Shown: piece by piece, positions 31,953 to 38,185 of the stretch
Numbering within the stretch: the stretch's first letter is position 1
Layout of the letters: each line of letters starts with the position of its first letter
Source: Planctomycetota bacterium
GTDB taxonomy: Bacteria; Planctomycetota; Phycisphaerae; Phycisphaerales; SM1A02
Assembly: GCA_003671055.1 (NCBI GenBank)
Contig: QWPV01000006.1
Span: 1 to 38,185, forward strand
Length of the DNA: 38,185 nt
Reading direction: 5' to 3'
Translations under genes and position numbers: made by a program
The notes under the pieces: generated by a model
The model's database searches: none
What the model was told of the DNA's origin: nothing
What the model saw: only the letters and a program-made list of their open reading frames with translations

Positions 31953-33962
31953 TTGGCGAAACCATCCACCACAACCCCCAGCAATTCCTCGAGTGCGCCG
32001 ACTGCGGAGTCGCTGTGGGTTGGCGCACATCTTTCCGTCGCGGGCGGGCTTCATCTTGCGGTGGAAGAAGCGAAGGCGCTGCACTTCGGTGGCTTGCAAG
32101 TCTTCACACGCAATCAACGCGTGTGGGTAACGCCGCCGCTTGAAGCAGACGAGGTGACGGCGTTTCGTGCAGCGTGCGCGAGCTCGGTGTTTGAAGAGCG
32201 CGGGCGCATCGTGAGCCACAACAGTTACCTCGTGAATCTCGCGAGTCCTGATGATGCAGCGCGCGCCAAATCAATTGACTGTGAGTGCGCGGAGCTCGAG
32301 CGATGTGAGCAACTCGGCATTGCAGCGAGTGTCGCGCATCCTGGCGCGCACCTCGGAACGCCGCGAAAGCCGAAGGACCCCAATGACTTGTTGTCTGAGC
32401 CCACCGCGGATGAACTCGGTGGACTGCGACGCATCGCCGCGTCGATTGACGCGATTCATGCACGGCTGCGTGGCTATAAAGTGCGCATCGCGCTCGAAAC
32501 GACAACCGGCAGTGGAACGAATCTCGGCTACGCGTTTCGACACCTCGCCATCATTCGTGAACTCGTGAAGGCACCCGAGCGTGTTGCGTTCTGCATCGAC
32601 ACCTGTCACATCGTGTCGAGTGGTTACGCGCACGCGACGGCGAAAGATGCGGATCGAACACTCGCAGCATTCGATGAAATCTGCGGGCTGCAGCATGTCG
32701 CAGTCATGCATATGAACGATTCTGAAGCGCTACCGGCATCCAGACGGGATTTACACGCGCACATTGGTCATGGAACCTGCGGCAAGCCGATCTTTACGGC
32801 TGTGATGCAGCATCCGAAACTCGCCCGCGTACCAAAGACCCTTGAAACCGAAAAGGGCGATACGCCGAATGGAAAGCCATGGGATCTCGTGAACGCGCAA
32901 GCACTCCTCGCGATGGCGAAGAAGTTGCCGCTCGCGCGTGCGAGCAAACTCGCGTGCATGCTCTTTGCGGTGAGCCTGCTCGTCGGTTGCACTGGTCAGT
33001 GGTTCAAGCGAACGCAAGTGACGAAAGCCGGGCAACCCGTTGTGCTTCGCACGGAGCCAACTGTTGACGAAGCCGACGTTCTCATCGCGGCGGATCGCGC
33101 GATGGCGCATGAAGACTACGACACCGCGCTGCGGCTTTTCCGCGATCTGCTCAACGACAACCCAACTCTCTCGCCTGCGTACCTCGGCATGGGACAAGCG
33201 CTCATGGCCGAAGGTGATCCGCAGCGCGCAGAGACGGCGTTCGCGCGTGCAGTGAAGTTGACGCCCGCGAGTTTCGCATCGCAATTCGGGCACGCGGAAG
33301 TGCTCTCCGTGTTAGGGCGATTCTCTGATTCCATTGACGCGTTCCGTCGCGCGCTTTCGATTCGACCGATGGACTTCGCGACGAATCTCGCGCTCGCGAA
33401 GACCTATCTCGAAATCGATCAGTCAAGCAACGCTCTGATTTTCGCGCGGAAGGCAGCGGAGATTGATCCGACAAGTGCAGCAGCGCAAGTGCAACTCGCA
33501 GAAGCATGGACGAAGGCGGGCAACGGCAGTGAAGCGGTTCGCGCGTATGAGACCGCGATTGAATTGGCTGAACCATCGAAGGAACTCTTGCTCGCGCTGG
33601 TTCAAGCGTACGGCGCGGAGAAGCGATTCGAAGAAGCAGTCAACACCGCGCAAGCACTGCTTCTCATCGCGCCCGATGCAAATGCAGCTGAGCGACTTGG
33701 TTGGGCGCGCTTTCGACTCGGACGATTCGAGGAAGCACTCGCTGCATATGAGCAAGCACTCACCATCGATCCGAACCACTGGCCGAGTTTGAATGGCGTC
33801 GGCGTATTGAAACTCAACGTGTGGATCAAGTCGGAAAAGAAACTCGATGCAGCCCGTCACGAGGCACGCGCGGCGTTTCAGCAGTCGCTCATGATCAATG
33901 GTGATCAGCCCAAGGTGACGGCAGTGCTTATCAAGTATCGATTGAGCGACGACCCTCGGTAA
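31953..33962 (+). CDS. nfo: Endonuclease IV fused in frame to a TPR lipoprotein
   Basis: This is one open frame of 669 codons from a TTG start. Residues about 20-320 are endonuclease IV, an AP endonuclease with a TIM barrel. It begins LWVGAHLSVAGG, and the metal-site residues are all present: His in VSHNSYLVNLA, His in VAHPGAHLG, Glu in ALETTTGSG, Asp and His in CIDTCHI, His in VMHMNDS, Asp and His in DLHAHIGHG, and Glu in LETEKGD. The domain reaches its natural end at about residue 320. The frame then runs, without a stop, into a signal-peptide-like stretch with lipobox LVGC (Cys346) and seven or eight TPR units to residue 669. It could be a true fusion, two products through an internal start, or a lost stop codon. 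Confidence 0.85.
   Translation: MAKPSTTTPSNSSSAPTAESLWVGAHLSVAGGLHLAVEEAKALHFGGLQVFTRNQRVWVTPPLEADEVTAFRAACASSVFEERGRIVSHNSYLVNLASPDDAARAKSIDCECAELERCEQLGIAASVAHPGAHLGTPRKPKDPNDLLSEPTADELGGLRRIAASIDAIHARLRGYKVRIALETTTGSGTNLGYAFRHLAIIRELVKAPERVAFCIDTCHIVSSGYAHATAKDADRTLAAFDEICGLQHVAVMHMNDSEALPASRRDLHAHIGHGTCGKPIFTAVMQHPKLARVPKTLETEKGDTPNGKPWDLVNAQALLAMAKKLPLARASKLACMLFAVSLLVGCTGQWFKRTQVTKAGQPVVLRTEPTVDEADVLIAADRAMAHEDYDTALRLFRDLLNDNPTLSPAYLGMGQALMAEGDPQRAETAFARAVKLTPASFASQFGHAEVLSVLGRFSDSIDAFRRALSIRPMDFATNLALAKTYLEIDQSSNALIFARKAAEIDPTSAAAQVQLAEAWTKAGNGSEAVRAYETAIELAEPSKELLLALVQAYGAEKRFEEAVNTAQALLLIAPDANAAERLGWARFRLGRFEEALAAYEQALTIDPNHWPSLNGVGVLKLNVWIKSEKKLDAARHEARAAFQQSLMINGDQPKVTAVLIKYRLSDDPR
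32913..33962 (+). other. Probable internal start: TPR lipoprotein within the nfo frame
   Basis: ATG 32913 (codon 321) opens MAKKLPLARASKLACMLFAV, a textbook lipoprotein signal peptide with a basic n-region, hydrophobic core and lipobox ending at Cys (32988-32990). The mature part of about 325 aa consists of tandem TPR units (for example YDTALRLFRDLLNDNPTLSPAYLGMGQALMAEGD, and FEEALAAYEQALTIDPNHW), so it is probably a periplasm-facing scaffold. A lipoprotein signal cannot work in the middle of a cytosolic nuclease, so a separate 349-aa product from this ATG seems likely. No Shine-Dalgarno precedes it. A Tad/pilus-type TPR lipoprotein is one comparison, but no pilus genes are nearby. Confidence 0.5.
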
Positions 33963-34035
33963 GGGGCACCGAATTTAGCCAAATCTGTGCTACTCACGAA
34001 CAGCAGCCCGCACAGGCGCGTTCTATCACTGTTCA

Positions 34036-34153
34036 GTGCTGGGTCGCCCGAAGGGACACGGGCGACTCCGCACGGGACGAAGACTCTCCTCCTCAGCACA
34101 GCAATCTCCTCTGTACGCACTCAGCCGGGACGCAACCGGCGAGTTGCGTTTTT
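34036..34153 (+). ncRNA. Candidate structured RNA ending in a terminator
   Basis: The gene-free stretch 33963-34264 is not featureless. GTCGCCCG (34043-34050) pairs perfectly with CGGGCGAC (34059-34066) around an 8-base loop. GTGCTG (34036-34041) can pair with CAGCAC (34094-34099) to enclose it. The segment ends at the intrinsic terminator 34130-34153. It could be a small RNA, a leader, or simply the 3' UTR of the preceding gene. I do not recognise a known riboswitch class in it, and no clear promoter precedes it. Confidence 0.3.
34130..34153 (+). terminator. Intrinsic terminator
   Basis: ACGCAAC (34130-34136) pairs with GTTGCGT (34143-34149), loop of 6, and the T-run 34149-34153 follows. 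It ends plus-strand transcripts from the purL-purQ-nfo side, about 110 bases before the next gene. Confidence 0.7.
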
Positions 34154-34216
34154 GGCGTTTGCGCCAGTTCGCGGGCTTTCACGGCAACCCAAGTTGAGGC
34201 ACAATGGAAAACATAT

Positions 34217-34238
34217 CCCGCGTTCACTCGAGCGCGGG
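34217..34238 (+). promoter_or_regulatory. Leader hairpin and possible promoter before the large exported protein
   Basis: CCCGCG (34217-34222) pairs with CGCGGG (34233-34238) about 26 bases before the preferred start at 34265. A possible promoter lies just upstream (TTCACG, 17 bases, then ACAATG around 34200). Both are weak readings. Confidence 0.3.
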
Positions 34239-34264
34239 TCGTCCGACAGCCAATGGAGTTCCAT

Positions 34265-36871
34265 ATGCGCATTCTGAGATCCCTTCGTTCGGTGCAGTCG
34301 CGTCTCGCTTCGTTCACCGCGGTTGCGGTGCTCTCGATTGGTTGCATGAGTTCTTCTGCGAACGCGCAACAGCGTGAAGTGCCGCCACCAGTGCCGAGCA
34401 CGGAAGTCATCTCGTTGCTTGAACGCGCGGGACTTTCGAACGCTGATGCTGCACTCGCGGTCGCAGCGCACGAGGTTTACTTCGAACGGTATCGAGACTT
34501 CGAGCGCGCAGAAGTTGACCGTTGGCTGAGGAGTCGTGAAGGAAGTTTCGCAGGCATGTTGCAAGGCGGCGGAAGTGCTGCGGAGGTTGAGAAGGATGTC
34601 ACGACACGCCGACGGCTCATCGCTTCCGCGAAGCAACTTGATGATCAACTCGCGAGTGAGATTGCGGCAAAGCTTCCTGCAGAGAAGCAGCAAGTTGCGG
34701 ATGCGTTGCGGGATGCGCTTGCTCGTCGTCGCGCGTCAATTGTCGTGCGCGCATTTGGTGGCGGCTTCGAATCGCGGCCGTTCTCGCTTGCGGACTTCCC
34801 AGACTTTGCCACGATCGCTCCGGAAGCGCGCGCGCAAGTACAGCCCATCCTTGCGGTCTACGAGCAAGAGTTGACGCGGCTTTGGGATCGCGCGTTGGTG
34901 CTGGCGATTGACCGCCCACTGCGCATCGCAGAATTGCGCGCGAACAGAGGCATTGCGGCGCCAGTCATGCCCGCGCCCGCTGCAGAAGGTGAAGCAGCAC
35001 CAGCATTAGATCAAGCGGCGTTTGAACAGTATTGGCGATCGCTCCAGGATCTTCGTCGCGAAGCGAGTGCAGACGCCGATGCAGCGCGTCGCAAAGTAAA
35101 GGACTTTCACCGACTCACGCTTGCGCAACTCGAAGCGGTGCTCGATGCAAATGCCGCGCGCAATGTGCGTCGCTGGATGATTCGCGAAAAATATCCGTTA
35201 CTCCATGAGAAGGGCACGCCTGAACCACTCTTTGCGGAAGCCGCCGAGTTGCATGATGCAGACAAGCTCGATGATGCAGCATGGGGCAGTGTCGAAGCTG
35301 AGCGGGCTGCGTATGACGCGGAAGTGCACCCGATCGTTGATGAAGTGATGAAGTTGAGCGATGCGGACAGCAACAGCGGCATGATCATGTTCTTCGAAGC
35401 CGGGCAGCAACAGAGTGACAAACAGGCCATCCTCGAGCGGAAGTCGCTGGTCGATGCACGAAGCGTTGAACGGATGCGCGCGATTCTCGGCAAGCCCGCG
35501 GATGAAGTGACGCCGCCGCAAGTTGCGCAAGGAGGCATGTCGTTCACCATCGATGGTGGGACGATTGATCTTGGCGAGGCACTCGGTGAGGCTGTCACCG
35601 CATCGGTCATGATCGGGTTTGGCGATCGTAACGGCGAGATGATCATTGTCAGCGGCGACGAGTTCAGTGGTGGCTCGTTCGCGAGCATGGGCTATGGCGG
35701 AGGAGATCGTCGCATCGCAAAGGCGATGAGCCGCGCAGATGCAGACGCGCTTGCGAAGCGGTTGTCGATCTCTGAAGCAGAGCGCGTGGCGTTCGACGCA
35801 GTGTTTGAGGATTACGCGTTGAACGGAAAGAATATTGAAGCATCGTTTTCGCCCAAGAGTGACGACAGCGCGGAGGACTCGCCGCAAGTGATGTTCGGCG
35901 CGATGCGTGCAATGCAGGGGAAACTCGCTGAGTTGCGCGGCGCGATCGAAGCTGCTGACGCGAGTTTCTTCGCAGATCTTGGTGTGGTGTGTCCAACGGC
36001 GATGGAGTCGGGCGCTCTTGCGGCCGCTGAGCAGGCGCGTGCGCGGGCACTTGCAACGAGTGGAGAAGCCCCAAGCGCCGCAACCGCCGACATTGCCGAA
36101 GCGTTCATCGCCGCGGAAGTGAGTGCGGAAGGTCGTGCCTCTGCGTTGGAGTCCGTCACAGCGTGGGAGCAAGAAGCGTCGCCACAATTCACGAGCCGTG
36201 CGCATGAGTTGGATGCGATTGCGCGGCAACAGATGCAGCTCGAGAATGAGATGCAAATAGAGATGACGCATTCGACGTCCGCTGGCGTCGCGTCGCAGTC
36301 CACAACCATGACAGTCACGGGCGACAATGAGAAGATTTTGGAAAAGATGCTGACGCTTGAAGCGCGTCAGGCTGCTTTGAGTGTGAAGGCAGAGAAATCC
36401 AACCTCGCTGCACTTGGCAACATTTGTGCTGCGCTCCCTGAGGTCGACGGCACGAAGTTGCGTCGTGCGTGGCAACGACTTGCGTACCCGCGCGTGTACG
36501 ACGCAGGGTCGTCGGCAGAGGGGATCTTTGTGAAGGCGCTCGCGCTTCGTGAGTTGAGTGCGGAGCAACGCGCAGCGATTGAGGTGATGAAGTCGGAGTA
36601 CAACGAAGCGGTGGAAGCACTCGCAGGAGAGTTCATCGCGCGTCCCGCGCCAGCTCGCGCAAATCTTGGTGATGGGTCAGAAGGATTGAACATCGTCGCA
36701 ATGCAGACAGCCGAGCGCGAACGCAAGCGCCTCACGGCTGACCGCGAGGAGTTGAACCAAAGCGCAGTGCGTCGTTTGAAAGAAACACTCGGTGCTGAAC
36801 TTGGTGCGAAGGTCGGCGATCTTCCGGTGAAGAAGAAGCGATCACCCATGCAATTCCAAATCGGCGGCTGA
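34265..36871 (+). CDS. Large exported helical protein of unknown function
   Basis: This is an 868-aa protein with an N-terminal signal peptide ([16 protein letters not shown], then [18 protein letters not shown]). Cleavage after SANA is likely; a poor lipobox (SIGC) is an alternative. The mature part is Ala/Glu-rich and mostly helical. A helix-Tyr-helix module seems to recur near residues 49-81, 320-360, 494-528 and 755-790 (for example [25 protein letters not shown]). These segments recall the LTxxQ helices of Spy/CpxP-type periplasmic proteins. A Gly-rich strand-forming stretch lies near 415-475. ATG 34265 is preferred over 34253 because GGAG sits 6 bases before it. I do not recognise the family, and neighbours give no functional clue. 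Confidence 0.8.
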   Translation: MRILRSLRSVQSRLASFTAVAVLSIGCMSSSANAQQREVPPPVPSTEVISLLERAGLSNADAALAVAAHEVYFERYRDFERAEVDRWLRSREGSFAGMLQGGGSAAEVEKDVTTRRRLIASAKQLDDQLASEIAAKLPAEKQQVADALRDALARRRASIVVRAFGGGFESRPFSLADFPDFATIAPEARAQVQPILAVYEQELTRLWDRALVLAIDRPLRIAELRANRGIAAPVMPAPAAEGEAAPALDQAAFEQYWRSLQDLRREASADADAARRKVKDFHRLTLAQLEAVLDANAARNVRRWMIREKYPLLHEKGTPEPLFAEAAELHDADKLDDAAWGSVEAERAAYDAEVHPIVDEVMKLSDADSNSGMIMFFEAGQQQSDKQAILERKSLVDARSVERMRAILGKPADEVTPPQVAQGGMSFTIDGGTIDLGEALGEAVTASVMIGFGDRNGEMIIVSGDEFSGGSFASMGYGGGDRRIAKAMSRADADALAKRLSISEAERVAFDAVFEDYALNGKNIEASFSPKSDDSAEDSPQVMFGAMRAMQGKLAELRGAIEAADASFFADLGVVCPTAMESGALAAAEQARARALATSGEAPSAATADIAEAFIAAEVSAEGRASALESVTAWEQEASPQFTSRAHELDAIARQQMQLENEMQIEMTHSTSAGVASQSTTMTVTGDNEKILEKMLTLEARQAALSVKAEKSNLAALGNICAALPEVDGTKLRRAWQRLAYPRVYDAGSSAEGIFVKALALRELSAEQRAAIEVMKSEYNEAVEALAGEFIARPAPARANLGDGSEGLNIVAMQTAERERKRLTADREELNQSAVRRLKETLGAELGAKVGDLPVKKKRSPMQFQIGG

Positions 36872-36893
36872 CGCAGCGTTGTGCCGCGCTCGG

Positions 36894-36899
36894 TACGAT
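36894..36899 (+). promoter_or_regulatory. -10-like hexamer of dapL
   Basis: TACGAT ends 9 bases before ATG 36909. It lies inside the longer frame that opens at 36879, which argues for the shorter start. Confidence 0.4.
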
Positions 36900-36908
36900 C
36901 CGCGCCCT

Positions 36909-38150
36909 ATGGCGTTTGTCAATGAGCACTATCTGAAGTTGTCGGCGGGGTACCTCTTTCCAGAAATCGCGCGGCGGGTTAGTGCGTTTATGGCGGAGTG
37001 CCCTGCGCATGCGAGCGAAGTTATTCGTTGTGGCATTGGCGATGTCACGGAACCACTTCCGCAAGCGGCGGTCGACGCGATGAAAGCAGCAACGGAGGAA
37101 CTCGCGCATCGCAGTTCATTCAAGGGATACGGACCGGGTACTGGCTACGATGATGTTCGTCACACGATTGCGGAAGGAGACTTTCGCGCGCGAGGGATCG
37201 CCATCAGCGACGACGAGATCTTTCTCTCCGACGGATCGAAGGGTGATTGCTCCTCGATCATGGAGCTCTTCTCGCACACGAATCGCATTGCGATCACGGA
37301 TCCTGTGTATCCAGCCTACGTGGATGGCAACGTGATGTTCGGGAACACTGGGGACGCGCTCGATGGTGGCGGATACGAAGGGCTCATCTATCTTCCGTGC
37401 ACCGAGAGCAACGGCTTTCTCGCAGAGATTCCTGCAGCGCCCGTCGACATTGTCTACCTCTGCTCGCCGAGCAATCCCACAGGGACCGTGATCAATCGCG
37501 CGCAACTCGAAGCGTGGGTCGCCTACGCGCGCAAGCATCACGCGATCATTTTCTACGACGCTGCCTACGAGGCATACATTCAGGATCCATCGCTTCCGCG
37601 CTCGATCTTTGAGATCGAAGGCGCGCGCGATTGCGCAGTGGAGTTCCGTTCTTTCTCAAAGTCTGGTGGCTTTACAGGCGTGCGCTGCGGCTACACCGTG
37701 TTGCCCAAGTCGCTGTGCGCAACGACTGCGAGCGGCGCGCAGATTCCCTTGCATCCACTTTGGACGCGTCGATGGAACACACGATCCAACGGCGTGAGTT
37801 ACGCAGTGCAACGCGGCGCGCAAGCGCTCTACTCCGACGAAGGAAAGCAGCAAGTCGCTGCACTCGTCAAGCATTATCTCGGTAACGCGACATTGCTTCG
37901 CGAAGGATGTGCGCAGAAAGGGCTGCAAGCATGGGGCGGCATTAACGCGCCGTATGTGTGGGTGCGCGTGCCTGCGCCCTTCGATAGTTGGGGTTACTTC
38001 GAACACATTCTTCGCAACGCGCGAGTCGTCGTCACGCCAGGCGCAGGCTTCGGTCGCTGCGGCGAAGGATTCATTCGCATCAGCGCATTCAACTCACGCG
38101 CGAACGTGATCGAAGTCGTCCGTCGCCTAGCAATGTTGAACGACGCATAG
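36909..38150 (+). CDS. dapL: LL-diaminopimelate aminotransferase
   Basis: This 413-aa PLP enzyme converts tetrahydrodipicolinate directly to LL-diaminopimelate with glutamate, bypassing the succinyl/acetyl routes. The product feeds lysine and peptidoglycan synthesis. The N-terminus [22 protein letters not shown] is characteristic of Dap[37 protein letters not shown] and YDAAYEAYI follow. The PLP lysine lies in [15 protein letters not shown], and the C-terminal [13 protein letters not shown] carries the substrate-carboxylate arginine. The length matches the family (about 410). The frame opens at 36879, but ATG 36909 gives the conserved N-terminus. Together with asd at the window start, it indicates the DapL branch in this organism. 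Confidence 0.96.
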   Translation: MAFVNEHYLKLSAGYLFPEIARRVSAFMAECPAHASEVIRCGIGDVTEPLPQAAVDAMKAATEELAHRSSFKGYGPGTGYDDVRHTIAEGDFRARGIAISDDEIFLSDGSKGDCSSIMELFSHTNRIAITDPVYPAYVDGNVMFGNTGDALDGGGYEGLIYLPCTESNGFLAEIPAAPVDIVYLCSPSNPTGTVINRAQLEAWVAYARKHHAIIFYDAAYEAYIQDPSLPRSIFEIEGARDCAVEFRSFSKSGGFTGVRCGYTVLPKSLCATTASGAQIPLHPLWTRRWNTRSNGVSYAVQRGAQALYSDEGKQQVAALVKHYLGNATLLREGCAQKGLQAWGGINAPYVWVRVPAPFDSWGYFEHILRNARVVVTPGAGFGRCGEGFIRISAFNSRANVIEVVRRLAMLNDA

Positions 38151-38161
38151 TTCAGGCGAAT

Positions 38162-38182
38162 GCCGGCTCCGCCGGCGAGCCG
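38162..38182 (+). terminator. Palindromic hairpin after dapL, at the window edge
   Basis: GCCGGC (38162-38167) and GCCGGC (38171-38176) can pair across TCC. The overlapping CGGCTC (38164-38169) can pair instead with GAGCCG (38177-38182). It sits 12 bases past the dapL stop. The window ends before any U-run could be seen, so terminator versus repeat cannot be decided. Confidence 0.3.
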
Positions 38183-38185
38183 TAC

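Noticed and set aside
30939-32219. 426-codon minus-strand frame
   Set aside because: It is antisense to purL, purQ and nfo, which all carry active-site motifs; it has no recognisable domain.
33963-34264. Known riboswitch (cobalamin, TPP, c-di-GMP) in the gap
   Set aside because: Hairpins are present but none of the conserved cores of these classes could be recognised.
35198-36568. 456-codon minus-strand frame
   Set aside because: It is antisense to the large exported protein, whose signal peptide and Shine-Dalgarno favour the plus strand; composition is shadow-like.

Overview
The window is GC-rich, gene-dense bacterial chromosome. It most likely comes from a planctomycete of the Phycisphaerae type. 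That placement is an inference from gene content: LL-diaminopimelate aminotransferase (DapL) as the lysine/peptidoglycan route, two paralogous porins with a shared coiled-coil plus 'EQWLTEQRA' N-terminal region, a small-type PurL carrying a PurS-like N-terminus, nuoH standing apart from other nuo genes, a short Trp/Arg-rich protein behind nuoH, and sparse Shine-Dalgarno sequences. No rRNA, transposase, phage or CRISPR genes are seen. Almost all the large open frames opposite to genes are codon-bias shadows.

Layout. 1-1.3 kb: tRNA-Gln(CTG) with a hairpin behind it, and asd, both on the minus strand. 1.3-4.5 kb: apaG and trpC converge; trpC and a CAAX/CPBP membrane protease diverge with overlapping start codons; trpS follows. 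4.6-8.6 kb: a minus-strand flagellar rod/ring operon, (small ORF)-flgF-flgG-flgA-flgH, without flgI. 8.7-12.25 kb: a XerD-type recombinase, then zwf and pgl (oxidative pentose phosphate pathway). 12.2-17.5 kb, minus strand: manC-ruvX-uvrD, ruvA and plsC, which mix GDP-mannose supply, recombination/repair and phospholipid synthesis. 17.5-17.65 kb: a small inverted-repeat cluster. 17.8-24.5 kb, plus strand: carB, nuoH, a 65-aa protein and radA. 24.6-28 kb: two related porins, the first with a good promoter and a long structured leader, separated by a strong terminator. 28-34 kb: purL and purQ (overlapping), then one continuous frame that joins endonuclease IV to a TPR lipoprotein. 34-36.9 kb: a possible structured RNA with terminator, then a large exported protein of unknown function. 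36.9-38.15 kb: dapL.

How the genes relate. asd and dapL both serve diaminopimelate/lysine synthesis. zwf and pgl are consecutive enzymes. purL and purQ form one amidotransferase. ruvA, ruvX, uvrD, radA, xerD and nfo form a scattered set of DNA repair and recombination genes. flgF, flgG, flgA and flgH build the distal rod and outer rings of a flagellum.

Most notable: (1) the in-frame nfo::TPR-lipoprotein open frame with a complete lipoprotein signal and internal ATG at the junction; (2) two tandem PurS-like domains fused to PurL; (3) a recurring -10-like hexamer 6-10 bases upstream of the start codons of many housekeeping genes, suggesting widespread leaderless transcription, while exported-protein genes have leaders and Shine-Dalgarno sites; (4) a linker motif shared by the two porins; (5) a REP-like inverted-repeat cluster upstream of plsC; (6) a conserved-looking 65-aa protein coupled to nuoH. 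All calls come from reading the sequence alone; no database search was run.
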